Of a DNA stretch of 64,000 nt, positions 1-8,562 are shown in pieces. This stretch comes from Christensenellaceae bacterium OttesenSCG-928-K19 (GTDB lineage: Bacteria > Bacillota > Clostridia > Christensenellales > Christensenellaceae): the NCBI GenBank assembly GCA_030266015.1, contig JAJDHD010000002.1, forward strand, positions 1 to 64,000, written 5' to 3'. A program made the position numbers and the translations under genes. The number at the start of each line of letters is the position of its first letter. Within the stretch, counting starts at the first letter, position 1. The notes below the pieces were generated by a model that was not told where the DNA came from, made no database searches, and saw only the letters and a list, made by a program, of their open reading frames with translations.

Positions 1-2
1 TG

Positions 3-74
3 ATAGAATTGAATTTATCAGAAAGAAAAAAAGCAGGGAAGCGTCAAAAGCAGAGGAAAACAAGAGTATTTTAA
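3..74 (+). CDS. possible 3' end of an upstream gene
   Basis: A reading frame is open from the window edge and stops with TAA at 72-74. The 23 visible residues are strongly basic and carry no motif. The distance to the next start codon (30 bases) would suit a preceding gene of the same operon. A second open frame (2-190) also enters from the edge but runs 85 bases into the next gene, so it is less likely. With only the last codons in view no function can be given. Confidence 0.25.
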   Translation: MELNLSERKKAGKRQKQRKTRVF

Positions 75-104
75 ATATTCATTATAAGGGAGAACAAAAA
101 AAGC

Positions 105-1769
105 ATGAATGCCTGGTTTTTAATAAAGAAAGCGCAAAAAAAAATAAAGCTGCCGCAGAAGCTGTCTCAATGCACAAAGTTGGATTCTGAAAACTTTCAG
201 GTATATGTATATTTTAATGAAAAATACCAAAAAGACCATGTCGAGTATTGCGATGAACGTTATATCATAGTACATAATGGCATTTTGTTGAATAAGGAGG
301 AGTTATTCTTAAAATATAACGAGGAAGACCTTTGCTCTTTAATAAGGCGGTTGAACAGGGAGGGCGTGCAGGATTTCTATAACGAATTCCGGGGGCTGTT
401 TAATGGTTTGATTATTGATAAGTCAATAGGAAATGCTCTTATGTACCAATGCCATATTGGCGGGAATCCGCTGTTTTATTATTCCAAAGATTGTCTTGCC
501 TTGGTTTCCCCCGATTACAAAATGATTGTTGATGTTTTGCGTGAAAATAATATTGCCTATTCATTTGATGAGGTAGCTGCGGACGCTATCTTTACGTTCC
601 AATATATTTTGGACAACAGGACACTGATAAATGAGATAAAGAGGTTGCCGGCAGGCGGATATATTACTTGTAACAAGGATGGGTTCAATAGGGGGACCTA
701 TTTCACTTTTGATAATACGAACGTACGGGATATTTCGGAGGAAGAAGCGGTTGAGATTATGGACAGCAGCTTCACTACTGCCGTGGATCGGTGCCTGAAG
801 AAGAATGCCGAATATGGGATTAAGGAGCATTTGCTTGACCTAAGCGGCGGGTATGATTCAAGGATATTGAATTGTACCGCAAAAAAGCTGGGCTATGATA
901 ATATTGTAAATGTTTGTTACGGGCAAAGTGGAAGTCGCGACCAAGCTGCCGCTACCCAAATGGCCCGATTGTTGGGCAACGAATTTATTTTTAAATCATT
1001 GGATGATGCTTCCTTTATTTATGATGTTGACGAAATAGTCGATATGAATTTTGGGCTTGCCGACTATGCGGCGAGCACAGGGGCAAACAGGCTTCTTAAA
1101 TATCTGGATACAGACCGTTTTGGATTTGAACATACTGGCCTTATTGGTGATACCATTACCGGTACACTAAACCCGGGGCCAAAGCATATGAGTATTCAGG
1201 AAGGATTGCAAGCCAGGGGCAAAGAATTGCCCGAGAGTGTGGACATTAGCCGATACTCCAATTATGACCTGTTTTTTCTTTATACGGATGGATTTAATGG
1301 AATGCTTAGCTCTACGTTTGTCAGAAGGCAGTATCTTGAGGTGACATCGCCATTTCTAGATGTGGATTTTGTTGCTGTTTGTCTTTCGCTTCCGTTGGAA
1401 TACAGGTATAACCATGTGATTTATCACAAGTGGATCAAGAGCAAATATCCAGAGGCGTATGAGGTTATTTCTACACGTGCATCAAGCTTTTTGAGTAAGA
1501 TAAAACATGTTTGTCATAGGGTGGGGCAAAAACTGGTGAGCAATCCCACAAAAAAACCAAGCTATTACAATATGAACCCATTTATGTATTGGTATGCGAC
1601 GAACGGAAAAATCCGTAGCTTTGTCAGCGAGTACTACCAAACCCATAAACACGTGCTGGAAAACTATCCGGAGACGCTTCAAAAAGTGGAGCACGTTGCT
1701 CAGAATGGAACTATTTTTGATAAAGTAAGGATGTTAACGGTGCTGGGTATGCTGTCTAAATTTTTTTAA
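105..1769 (+). CDS. asparagine-synthase-like ATP-dependent amidotransferase
   Basis: A 554-residue protein of the asparagine synthetase class. The C-terminal half (about residues 205-520) has the PP-loop ATP-pyrophosphatase signature LSGGYDSR near residue 248, which adenylates a carboxylate. The N-terminal half looks like the class II glutamine amidotransferase fold (HNGILLNKEEL, then a GN-containing region) but the protein does not begin with Met-Cys and no early Cys can act as the N-terminal nucleophile. It therefore probably uses free ammonia or another amine and not glutamine. Homologues of this shape occur in surface-polysaccharide clusters and as peptide (lasso, beta-lactam) cyclases; the lost upstream context would decide. 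AAGGGAG lies 12 bases before the ATG, a slightly long spacing. Confidence 0.8.
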   Translation: MNAWFLIKKAQKKIKLPQKLSQCTKLDSENFQVYVYFNEKYQKDHVEYCDERYIIVHNGILLNKEELFLKYNEEDLCSLIRRLNREGVQDFYNEFRGLFNGLIIDKSIGNALMYQCHIGGNPLFYYSKDCLALVSPDYKMIVDVLRENNIAYSFDEVAADAIFTFQYILDNRTLINEIKRLPAGGYITCNKDGFNRGTYFTFDNTNVRDISEEEAVEIMDSSFTTAVDRCLKKNAEYGIKEHLLDLSGGYDSRILNCTAKKLGYDNIVNVCYGQSGSRDQAAATQMARLLGNEFIFKSLDDASFIYDVDEIVDMNFGLADYAASTGANRLLKYLDTDRFGFEHTGLIGDTITGTLNPGPKHMSIQEGLQARGKELPESVDISRYSNYDLFFLYTDGFNGMLSSTFVRRQYLEVTSPFLDVDFVAVCLSLPLEYRYNHVIYHKWIKSKYPEAYEVISTRASSFLSKIKHVCHRVGQKLVSNPTKKPSYYNMNPFMYWYATNGKIRSFVSEYYQTHKHVLENYPETLQKVEHVAQNGTIFDKVRMLTVLGMLSKFF

Positions 1770-1863
1770 TAGCAGCCCTGCGTATGCGTTGCGTACCCGC
1801 GCTGCGCTAACGGGGAATTGCGCAATAAGTCTTACGTACATTCCATGAATATCTTGTGAAAAT

Positions 1864-1892
1864 AGCCCGTTGATTCTATTGCGGGCTTGTTG
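1864..1892. terminator. weak hairpin between convergent genes
   Basis: AGCCCG (1864-1869) pairs with CGGGCT (1882-1887) across a 12-base loop, followed by a T-rich but interrupted tract. It lies between the asparagine-synthase-like gene and the convergent corA-like gene and may end the first transcript. Confidence 0.4.
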
Positions 1893-1913
1893 ATTTTATG
1901 CAGTAAAATTGGG

Positions 1914-2822
1914 CTAAAACCATTTCTTTTTTTTGAAATATGCAATGCTGATGATGACAATTGCTGCACAAATGACAATGACGACGGGGTAGGAAAACTC
2001 CGCGTCATATTCCGGCATGCGTAGATTCATGCCATACCAGCCCACCACCAATGTAAGAGGAAGAAAGATTGTCGCAATTACAGTAAAAAAACGCATTGTT
2101 TTGTTTAAGGTGATGTCTACCTGTGCCTGATATGCCTCTCTTACCTGCGTTACATAATCTCGCAGATTGAGCACGTCATGGTAAAGGCGGTCTACCCGGT
2201 TTGCCTGGAAGTGCAGGGAATTTAATGTGTTTTCACTCAAAAAATGATTTCGGTTTTCTTCCATATCTTCAAAAAGATCGACCAGCGACTCATAATAACG
2301 TTTTAGTTTCAATAATTCCTTGCGCAAAACGCCAATGCTGGCATAAAAATCATTATCACTTTCTGTAGTAACAGCATCCTCCATGGCGATCACTTTTTCC
2401 TCAATTGCTTCAAGCCCCAGTTCATCCGTTTCCGTCAGCTTAACAAAAAAGTGATAGAGCACGTTGTCTAAATTAGTAAGCTTATCCAAGTTGTTTTCTA
2501 TCTCTTGTATAAAGCTTTCTGAAACTTTTGTTTTATTCAGTATAAATATAAGCTTGCTCGCAGCAAAATAGATTTCAGCTATCCCAGAAGCTGTCGACAG
2601 GTCCTTTGCGGCGGGAACCTTGATGTAAATGTAATCAAAATCCTCATGACTTTCAAAATAATTCCCATCAGCAGCTTTGTCATTGGGCGTGGCGCGCGAA
2701 GGAAAGAGCTTTGGAAGCAGCAGCGCTTCCTCTCGCTTTTCGGCAAAGCAAAGAATGTTTTTTTCGCTATTCTCCAGCAAACTGTGGTCATCTATTCTCT
2801 TCCCGTTCAAAAAAGCAAGCAT
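1914..2822 (-). CDS. corA: CorA-family divalent cation transporter
   Basis: A 302-residue member of the CorA Mg2+/Co2+ channel family. The first ~240 residues form the soluble funnel, predicted largely helical after a short beta-rich start. Two transmembrane helices follow at about residues 243-263 and 275-295, and the selectivity motif of the pore entrance is visible as YGMN at the end of the first. The tail KKKKWF is basic, as expected for the cytosolic side of this family. It starts 33 bases downstream of the DUF1622 gene on the same strand and is probably co-transcribed with it. No Mg2+ riboswitch was recognised upstream. Cobalt or nickel transport is an alternative. Confidence 0.9.
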   Translation of the reverse strand: MLAFLNGKRIDDHSLLENSEKNILCFAEKREEALLLPKLFPSRATPNDKAADGNYFESHEDFDYIYIKVPAAKDLSTASGIAEIYFAASKLIFILNKTKVSESFIQEIENNLDKLTNLDNVLYHFFVKLTETDELGLEAIEEKVIAMEDAVTTESDNDFYASIGVLRKELLKLKRYYESLVDLFEDMEENRNHFLSENTLNSLHFQANRVDRLYHDVLNLRDYVTQVREAYQAQVDITLNKTMRFFTVIATIFLPLTLVVGWYGMNLRMPEYDAEFSYPVVIVICAAIVIISIAYFKKKKWF

Positions 2823-2855
2823 TGTGTCTCTCCGTCCATAAACCAGTAACCGTGA

Positions 2856-3218
2856 TTATTGATTGTTGTTAAGTTTTCTCATTTCATGTGTATTGCGAAT
2901 TTCTTTATTCAGGAAATAGGAAATAACAGTGCGTATGGCAACAATCGCAGCCAGGCGAATAATATCATCCAGCGTAGGTTTTAAAATAGAATCGACAATG
3001 TCTGCTGCAATGAGTATCTCCAAGCTTAGCAAAACATAACCGCCAAGGCTGTTTTTCACTTCGGTGAGCTGTTGCAGCTTTGCCAGGCTGTCTTTTGTAC
3101 GAAAGCGAGAAAGGAAGAAATCTTTAGCGCTCACAACAACTCCCCAAACCAAAACAATAATAGAAAACAGGCTGAGACAAATGACAACAACATCTAAAAC
3201 GGGCGCAAATTGTTCCAT
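2856..3218 (-). CDS. DUF1622-like membrane protein
   Basis: A 120-residue integral membrane protein. A helix near residues 10-30 is followed by a basic stretch (FLSRFRTKDS), a second hydrophobic segment (about 57-72, SLGGYVLLSLEILIAADIVD) and a third (about 83-103). The length and the LEILIAADIVDSIL block fit the DUF1622 family, whose function is unknown. GGGGGA lies 9 bases before the start. It heads a probable two-gene unit with the corA-like gene. Confidence 0.8.
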   Translation of the reverse strand: MEQFAPVLDVVVICLSLFSIIVLVWGVVVSAKDFFLSRFRTKDSLAKLQQLTEVKNSLGGYVLLSLEILIAADIVDSILKPTLDDIIRLAAIVAIRTVISYFLNKEIRNTHEMRKLNNNQ

Positions 3219-3424
3219 GTTGGATCCCCCTTTTCTAATACTATCTTTAATATCACCTTATTTTCGGTGCTTTAAACCTTCTGGGAGCATCCGTGCCTGT
3301 ATTTTCTTTGAACTTGCAGGTGTTCAAATATGTACATGTAAAAGCAATGCCTTTAGCATGCGGGATGGTGTGAGGGGTTGTGTTGCACATTATTTAAATA
3401 GTGGGTGAGGCTTTTTTCGGGGAA

Positions 3425-4024
3425 TTACAGTATGGAAACTGCACCAGCAGGGCACACCTCTCGGCATAGGCCGCAGTGCAGACAGTTATGCTGGTGTATT
3501 TTGTAAGGCGTTCCTTCTTCTATGCAATCCTGCGGGCAGCTTTGCGCACAGGTGCCGCACGAGATGCAGTCCTTTGTAATCAAAAATCCTTTTTCCTTTG
3601 CGCAGGCGCCGCCAAAGGCAAAGCTCTTGCGATAGATGGGGGTATCGCCCAAATCAAACAGCTCGCCATAGCCGGATTGCACACAAAATGCGTCTAATAT
3701 ACGCCTCTTGTCACCCGGATACACATCGTTAATCCCTTTAAAATGGTCAAAAATAATATCGACATATTCGCGAGGCGCGGGCTTAATGGTGGCATTGATT
3801 CGAATCATGCGCCAATCCTTTGTCATACCCACAATGCCAATATTGCTGTTGGCAATAAGCTGGTGATAAAATTCCTTGCCACGCGCTGTCACAAAATATA
3901 GATTTCCTTTATAATAAAGCGTGTCGATGATGCGAACCTGCGGCGAGCCGGCCTCGTCCACAGTGGCAATAGAAAGTGAACGGATTTCACCTAACAACTC
4001 CATGCAATCCTGAGCCGTATACAT
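3425..4024 (-). CDS. flavin-binding PNPOx-like protein fused to a 2x[4Fe-4S] ferredoxin domain
   Basis: A 199-residue fusion. Residues ~1-125 have the split-barrel FMN-binding fold of pyridoxamine-phosphate-oxidase-like proteins (SLSIATVDEAGSPQVR; YFVTARGKEFYHQL). Residues ~140-199 hold two ferredoxin motifs, CISCGTCAQSCP and CLHCGLCREVCP, each CxxCxxCxxxCP, so two [4Fe-4S] clusters are likely. Such fusions are soluble redox proteins of anaerobes with uncertain partners. The start was set at 4024 because GAGGAGGG lies 8 bases before it; an in-frame start nine codons upstream has no ribosome site. It is divergent from the diguanylate cyclase gene. Confidence 0.85.
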   Translation of the reverse strand: MYTAQDCMELLGEIRSLSIATVDEAGSPQVRIIDTLYYKGNLYFVTARGKEFYHQLIANSNIGIVGMTKDWRMIRINATIKPAPREYVDIIFDHFKGINDVYPGDKRRILDAFCVQSGYGELFDLGDTPIYRKSFAFGGACAKEKGFLITKDCISCGTCAQSCPQDCIEEGTPYKIHQHNCLHCGLCREVCPAGAVSIL

Positions 4025-4266
4025 ATAAAAAGCCCTCCTCTTGTACAGCAATTACTGTTATTCTATGCATAAATAACTGCAAACGCAATAGGGAAAAGGT
4101 AAAACAAATCAAAAACTGGGTTAAGTTTTTCCGGAATATGCCGATATAGTTATCACAGCCCTAAAAAGCGCGGGGTTACTATGGTGCGCTTATATGCAGA
4201 ATAGCAGGCAAGGATGCCGAGGCAAATTGCATATCCAACAAAGAATGGATATTGTGAGGAAACGTA

Positions 4267-5439
4267 ATGGATTACGAAAAATTTAATTATCAAATCAATC
4301 GTTTTTGTGAATTCAAAAGTGCGGAAACAGAAAACAGGTTTTTAAGCAGAGAAGGGCGAAGCGGCGTCAAAATGATTAGGGTTATGATTTTGATGGTTGG
4401 CATATTTTTCTTTGCTTTTTTAATGGCCGATCATTTTTATTATAAGAATACGCAGGATGTGTTTTTGTATTCACTGCTCATTCGCATGGTGGTGCTATTT
4501 ACCTGTGTAGTGATGTTCTTTGCGATGGATAGGATAAAAAACTACAGGACGGTGATGGGCCTGCTGTCATTCACGGAGTTGTTGATATTTTTTGCGTATA
4601 TGCTGATTTGCTTTGTGCAGCAGTCACAAATTTTTCTGCAACAGGCAATGGGTGTTATATTGCTAATCCTTGTGGCTTTTCTGATTCCTAATCGCTGGAA
4701 AAACAGCCTGATGAACGGTTGCCTTATGCTGGTGGTGTTTTTGCTGCTGGCTCCACTTTATGCAGATAAACCCAATGCTGCGGGAATGGTGGAGGTCAGC
4801 TCGTATGTGGGACTGTTCTTGGTTGGTATGGCAGTGCTGATTTACTTAAAAGAGCGCTCAAAGCGTGTGCAATATGCAAATGAGAAAAAGCTGGAAATTA
4901 TGACATTTACGGACAGTCTTACAAAAATTTATAACAGGTTGAAATTTGAGACAGTGCTAGAGACGCAACTTGAAACAGTACAGGAGACAAAAAATCCGTT
5001 TAGCGTGCTGCTGTTTGACCTGGATAACTTTAAACGGGTCAACGACGAATATGGACATGCGGTGGGCGATAGGGTATTGCAGGAAGCCGCAAGGGTGATA
5101 AAGAGCAACATTCGCGAGGGTGATGTGTTTGCGCGCTGGGGCGGCGAGGAATTTGTGGTGTTGTTTGAAAACACGATGCTGGAAAAAGGCGTGGAGCTGG
5201 CGGAACGCTTGCGTAGGGCGGTGGAATCACATTACTTTGAGCGTGCAGGACGTGTTACAATCAGTAGTGGCATTACGCAATATGCCGATGGCGATACTGA
5301 TTCAGCCATTATTAAACGTGCGGACGACCTGATGTATTTGGCAAAAGCAGAAGGAAAAAATATTGTGATGAGCAAATCGCCAGAGAAAAAAGAAGCGCCC
5401 GACCCCGGATTGGAGCCGGTGGGCTTGCAGCCTTGGTAG
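4267..5439 (+). CDS. membrane diguanylate cyclase (GGDEF)
   Basis: A 390-residue protein that makes c-di-GMP from two GTP. After a short cytosolic N-terminus, six hydrophobic segments lie between about residues 36 and 194. A GGDEF domain follows (about 207-370) with an intact active site GGEEF at 292-296 and the product-inhibition site RxxD (R283, D286) exactly five residues before it. It should therefore be active and feedback-controlled. The membrane part is not a recognised sensor domain. The gene stands alone, divergent from the FMN/ferredoxin gene and convergent with the AraC gene. TGAGGA lies 6 bases before the start. Confidence 0.9.
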   Translation: MDYEKFNYQINRFCEFKSAETENRFLSREGRSGVKMIRVMILMVGIFFFAFLMADHFYYKNTQDVFLYSLLIRMVVLFTCVVMFFAMDRIKNYRTVMGLLSFTELLIFFAYMLICFVQQSQIFLQQAMGVILLILVAFLIPNRWKNSLMNGCLMLVVFLLLAPLYADKPNAAGMVEVSSYVGLFLVGMAVLIYLKERSKRVQYANEKKLEIMTFTDSLTKIYNRLKFETVLETQLETVQETKNPFSVLLFDLDNFKRVNDEYGHAVGDRVLQEAARVIKSNIREGDVFARWGGEEFVVLFENTMLEKGVELAERLRRAVESHYFERAGRVTISSGITQYADGDTDSAIIKRADDLMYLAKAEGKNIVMSKSPEKKEAPDPGLEPVGLQPW

Positions 5440-5485
5440 GCTGGCGATAAATCAGGCTATTAATAAAGAATGCTTATGTACAAGG

Positions 5486-5515
5486 CCGCCGGAAAATCTT
5501 TTCCCGGTGGTTTTT
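5486..5515 (+). terminator. terminator after the diguanylate cyclase gene
   Basis: CCGCCGG (5486-5492) pairs with CCGGTGG (5504-5510), extended by AAAA/TTTT, and is followed by TTTTT. It overlaps the last bases of the convergent AraC gene. Confidence 0.65.
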
Positions 5516-6404
5516 ATGTGGTTGTGGCTAATACCTTTTTTCGGTATTCCCTGGGGGTGGAGCCGGTGGCCTCACGGAACAGCTTTCCAAAATAACTGGG
5601 CGCGTTGTAGCCGACGGAAAAGCTGATGTCGATGACTGGCATATCTGTGCGCGCCAGAAGCTCGGCGGCAACACGGATACGGTATTTGGTGATATAGCTG
5701 AAGGTGGACATCCCCAGATGTTCCTGAAAAGCACGGCTGCATTCCCTTGGGCTGATATTAGCGCTTGCGGCCACGTCCTCCAGGGAGATATCATCTGCGA
5801 AATGATCGTGGATGTAGGTGAGCATCTTTTTGATGCGTGTATCGTTTTGCCTTATGCCAGGATGCCCTATTTTATCCTGTAGCAGGGAAAAAAGAAGCAG
5901 CCACAGATCAGCCAGTAGGTTGCGCACCTGCCATTCATAGCCAAATTTTTGCTCTGTATAAGTCATAAAAGCATTATTCAGCAGATTCATTATCTTGGTA
6001 TGTCCGGTTAAAGGGACACACTTGACTCCCTTGGAGCGGGTAAGCGGGAGGATATATTTTTGCTCAAAAACGCTGAGCGGCGCGCCAGAGAGTATTTGCG
6101 TATCAAAAATAATGTTTGCCATAACGCAGGGGGTGCTGCCCACCGGATGCAACGAATGCAGGCTGTTGCTGTTTACAAAGATGCCATCACCAGTGGAAAG
6201 CAGGCTTGTGCCACCGTCATACCTGGCCTCCATGCGGCCCTCAAGTGGAAAAGAAAACTCCACCTCATCATGCCAGTGCCAGGGAATATCGTTGGAGGCA
6301 ATTTTGGCAAATTCGTTGCAGTACATTTCGATAGGGAATTGTGGTGTACCCCTGTGAATAATCTCGCGGCCGTCCTCATTTACTTTAAAATTGTAAATCT
6401 GCAT
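5514..6404 (-). CDS. AraC-family transcriptional regulator
   Basis: A 296-residue regulator. The N-terminal half is a cupin-like sensing domain with the IPWHWHDEVEF signature near residue 42, typical of sugar-responsive AraC proteins. The C-terminal ~100 residues hold two helix-turn-helix motifs (ISLEDVAASANISPRECSRAFQ and the IDISFSVGYNAPSYFGKLFR region) that bind DNA. AAGGAG is well placed before the start. It is divergent from a small unknown gene at 6521, the most likely target along with itself. No sugar genes adjoin it, so its ligand cannot be guessed. Confidence 0.9.
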   Translation of the reverse strand: MQIYNFKVNEDGREIIHRGTPQFPIEMYCNEFAKIASNDIPWHWHDEVEFSFPLEGRMEARYDGGTSLLSTGDGIFVNSNSLHSLHPVGSTPCVMANIIFDTQILSGAPLSVFEQKYILPLTRSKGVKCVPLTGHTKIMNLLNNAFMTYTEQKFGYEWQVRNLLADLWLLLFSLLQDKIGHPGIRQNDTRIKKMLTYIHDHFADDISLEDVAASANISPRECSRAFQEHLGMSTFSYITKYRIRVAAELLARTDMPVIDISFSVGYNAPSYFGKLFREATGSTPREYRKKVLATTT

Positions 6405-6454
6405 TACAATTCTCCTTTTCGGCTGAATAATTATAGTATATCGCCATATTGCAA

Positions 6455-6483
6455 TGGTTTCAATGATTGAATGGCTATATAAT
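6455..6483 (+). promoter_or_regulatory. putative promoter of the 80-residue gene
   Basis: A perfect TATAAT (6478-6483) lies 17 bases after a poor -35 (TGGTTT, 6455-6460), consistent with dependence on an activator such as the divergent AraC protein. Transcription would start near 6490, which excludes an in-frame start at 6467 for the downstream gene. Confidence 0.5.
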
Positions 6484-6520
6484 CATGGTGCAAAGAGAAA
6501 AACGAAAGGAGAATAACACC

Positions 6521-6763
6521 ATGACATTATTTAATATTTCAAACAGGAAAAGATTTTATACATATCTTGACGCATGTGAGGGCGGCTTGACGGTCGGCTT
6601 GCCGGGAGGGCAGGATTTTGACTGGAAAAGTGAGCGGGAGCAGGCAATCAGCAGGATTGGCGAATATATGGATGAAAAACCGCTTAATATCCGGGTTACC
6701 CTGCAAAACAAGATGGATTCTGTGATGCTGGTAAAGTATATGGCGGAATCAGTTGCATGTTAG
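6521..6763 (+). CDS. small protein of unknown function
   Basis: An 80-residue soluble protein, not recognised. It has a mixed helix/strand pattern (RKRFYTYLDACEGGLTVGLP early, then EREQAISRIGEYMDE, and a C-terminal LVKYMAESVAC) and no signal peptide or membrane segment. The start at 6521 follows AAAGGAG by 8 bases and lies downstream of the predicted promoter. A terminator follows at 6910. Its position opposite the AraC gene suggests control by that regulator. Confidence 0.7.
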   Translation: MTLFNISNRKRFYTYLDACEGGLTVGLPGGQDFDWKSEREQAISRIGEYMDEKPLNIRVTLQNKMDSVMLVKYMAESVAC

Positions 6764-6909
6764 TCCATGATATTGCGTAAAAAATAACACTTAGGCGCGG
6801 AAGCAAATGCAAAATCGCGAGCATTGTTGATACGTAACAGCATACCCGATGAGTGTACCAGCTCTAAATTATATTTTGTTGGAAAGAATTTGACTCGTTC
6901 TTTCGACTT

Positions 6910-6941
6910 GGCCTGCAGCTTCGATTGCCGGCCTTTTTTTT
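6910..6941 (+). terminator. terminator after the 80-residue gene
   Basis: GGCC (6910-6913) pairs with GGCC (6930-6933), and after one mismatch three or four further pairs form; an uninterrupted T-tract follows. The stem is imperfect but the U-tract is long. Confidence 0.6.
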
Positions 6942-7019
6942 CGAAATTGTAATAGGTTGGTCACGCTTTGTTCATATTTTTGATGCATACTGGTGGAAAC
7001 CACAAAAAAGGAGATTTGA

Positions 7020-7502
7020 ATGAAAAATAGAAAAATATATCTTGTACTAGGCGTGATTCTGTGTCTTTTCTTAGTACCCGCGGCGGCGCAGGCGGCGGAT
7101 GATCTTTCGCAACCATCTGGACTTACGGCGGCGGAGTATGAGGAAATCATGCCGGAGGCACTCAAAGGATATGGCGGCCAGATTTATGACGCGGAGCAAA
7201 AGTATGACATAAACGGGATTTTTCTGCTTGCCGTAATACGGTTAGAGAGCGGAAACGGTGAAAGCGGGCTAACAAAGAGCAAGAACAATGTGGCGGGCAA
7301 TAAAGGCAATAGCGGGTATATGAGCTTTGAGACATTGAGCGACGGGATTGAATATGCAGCGCAAAACCTTGGAGAAAACTATATTGCCGAAGATGGAAAG
7401 TATTACCGGGGCGGTGCAATTGGCGATATAGAACGTATTTATTGCCCGGGTGGCGGCTGGGCAAGCCAAGTGAAGAGCCTGATGGCAGAGTATGACATAT
7501 AG
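7020..7502 (+). CDS. secreted glucosaminidase/lysozyme-like protein
   Basis: A 160-residue exported protein. A signal peptide (basic start, hydrophobic core to about residue 24, AQA before the cleavage point) leads a single domain resembling the glucosaminidase/lysozyme-like fold that cuts peptidoglycan. IFLLAVIRLESGNGES (about 69-84) holds the probable catalytic Glu, and NNVAGNKGNSGYMSF and YCPGGGWASQV are the usual groove motifs. It is short for the family and has no wall-binding repeats. GGAG lies 7 bases before the start. It has its own terminator and appears to be a single-gene unit. Local wall remodelling near the pilus genes is possible but is inference. Confidence 0.75.
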   Translation: MKNRKIYLVLGVILCLFLVPAAAQAADDLSQPSGLTAAEYEEIMPEALKGYGGQIYDAEQKYDINGIFLLAVIRLESGNGESGLTKSKNNVAGNKGNSGYMSFETLSDGIEYAAQNLGENYIAEDGKYYRGGAIGDIERIYCPGGGWASQVKSLMAEYDI

Positions 7503-7527
7503 CTAAAAAGGATAATTGACACAAGCA

Positions 7528-7551
7528 GGGAACAACGGTGTTCCCTTTTTT
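7528..7551 (+). terminator. terminator after the lysozyme-like gene
   Basis: GGGAACA (7528-7534) pairs with TGTTCCC (7539-7545) over a four-base loop and is followed by six T residues. Confidence 0.85.
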
Positions 7552-7602
7552 GATTGCGTTGGGCGCGGGTGCCATTTTAACAGACGTGAGCAAGAGCTGG
7601 CG

Positions 7603-7632
7603 TTGACAGCAGGCCTGTGCGTGATAGATAAT
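7603..7632 (+). promoter_or_regulatory. putative promoter of the dehydrogenase gene
   Basis: TTGACA (7603-7608) is followed after 18 bases by GATAAT (7627-7632). The start codon of the next gene is 50 bases downstream. Confidence 0.6.
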
Positions 7633-7682
7633 GTATTTATATATAGTGCTATTATTATAGAACGGAGAAAAAGGAGACAGGA

Positions 7683-8447
7683 ATGAAACAGGAGTTGTTC
7701 AGCTTAAAAGGGAAAGTGGCAATGGTGACGGGGGCAAAGCAGGGAATTGGCAAGGTAGTTGCTTCTTATCTTGCGGATGCGGGCGCGGATATTGTGCTTG
7801 CCGATATACAGGATGCGTCGGATGTAGCACAGGAAATTGCGGCGGAATATGGCGTACGCGCGGCCGCGTTTACCTGTGATGTGACAAACCAAACGGATGT
7901 GAAGCAAATGGTGGGGCAAGCCGCTGCAAAGATGGGCACGCTGGATATCCTGTTCAATAACGCCGGAATATCCATGCAAAAGCCAGTGTTAGAGCTGGAG
8001 CAAGGCGAGTGGGAAAAGGTCATTAATGTAAATCTGAATGGTGTGTTTTATGTTGCGTGCGCGTTTGCGGGTTATCTGGTGGAGCAGAAGAAAAAAGGAT
8101 CAATCATCAATATGGCGTCTATGTCCGCGTCTATTGTCAATATCCCACAGCCACAGACCTCTTATAACACGTCGAAAGCCGCGGTGAAGCACCTGACAAA
8201 ATCGCTCGCAGTGGAGTGGGCTGGGGAGGGCATTCGTGTGAACAGCATCAGCCCGGGGTATATCTTTACGGAAATGACACAGAGTGTGCGGCAGGACTGG
8301 CAGGATTGCTGGGTGGATATGATTCCGTTTGGCAGGATGGGGAAGCCGGAAGAGCTTGCGGGCGCGGTTATTTATCTTGCCTCGGATGCATCGACCTACA
8401 CATCGGGCAGCGATCTTGTGATTGACGGGTGCTACACGGTGGTGTGA
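7683..8447 (+). CDS. short-chain dehydrogenase/reductase
   Basis: A 254-residue classical SDR. TGAKQGIG (about residues 17-24) is the nucleotide-binding glycine motif, LADIQD suggests NAD(H) preference through the acidic residue, NNAG (about 91-94) stabilises the fold, and the catalytic Ser (MASMSAS) and YNTSK Tyr/Lys are intact. The C-terminus PEELAGAVIYLASDASTYTSGSDLVIDGCY is typical of polyol/sugar dehydrogenases (sorbose, mannitol or gluconate type). The substrate cannot be stated. GGAG lies 8 bases before the ATG. It has its own promoter and ends in a bidirectional terminator shared with the pilin gene. Confidence 0.88.
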   Translation: MKQELFSLKGKVAMVTGAKQGIGKVVASYLADAGADIVLADIQDASDVAQEIAAEYGVRAAAFTCDVTNQTDVKQMVGQAAAKMGTLDILFNNAGISMQKPVLELEQGEWEKVINVNLNGVFYVACAFAGYLVEQKKKGSIINMASMSASIVNIPQPQTSYNTSKAAVKHLTKSLAVEWAGEGIRVNSISPGYIFTEMTQSVRQDWQDCWVDMIPFGRMGKPEELAGAVIYLASDASTYTSGSDLVIDGCYTVV

Positions 8448-8510
8448 GCGAGAAAGCAAGCTGCTATCTTGTGGAAGCTGGCTAGATGTACAGTAAATTG
8501 GTAACAAAAA

Positions 8511-8544
8511 AACAGCCGTTGGGTATCAGGAACGGCTGTTTTGG
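8511..8544. terminator. bidirectional terminator between dehydrogenase and pilin genes
   Basis: A perfect 10-bp stem (AACAGCCGTT at 8511-8520 with its complement at 8531-8540) has a 10-base loop, with T residues on the plus side and a run of A before it, so it can work on both strands. It serves the convergent dehydrogenase and pilin genes. Confidence 0.85.
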
Positions 8545-8562
8545 GTTACGGTAACCATCCGG

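Noticed and set aside
4160-4235. Possible structured leader or riboswitch before the first diguanylate cyclase (hairpin at 4166-4191, then GGCAAGGATGCC)
   Set aside because: Only short stems form and no known riboswitch core (GCAAAGC) is present.
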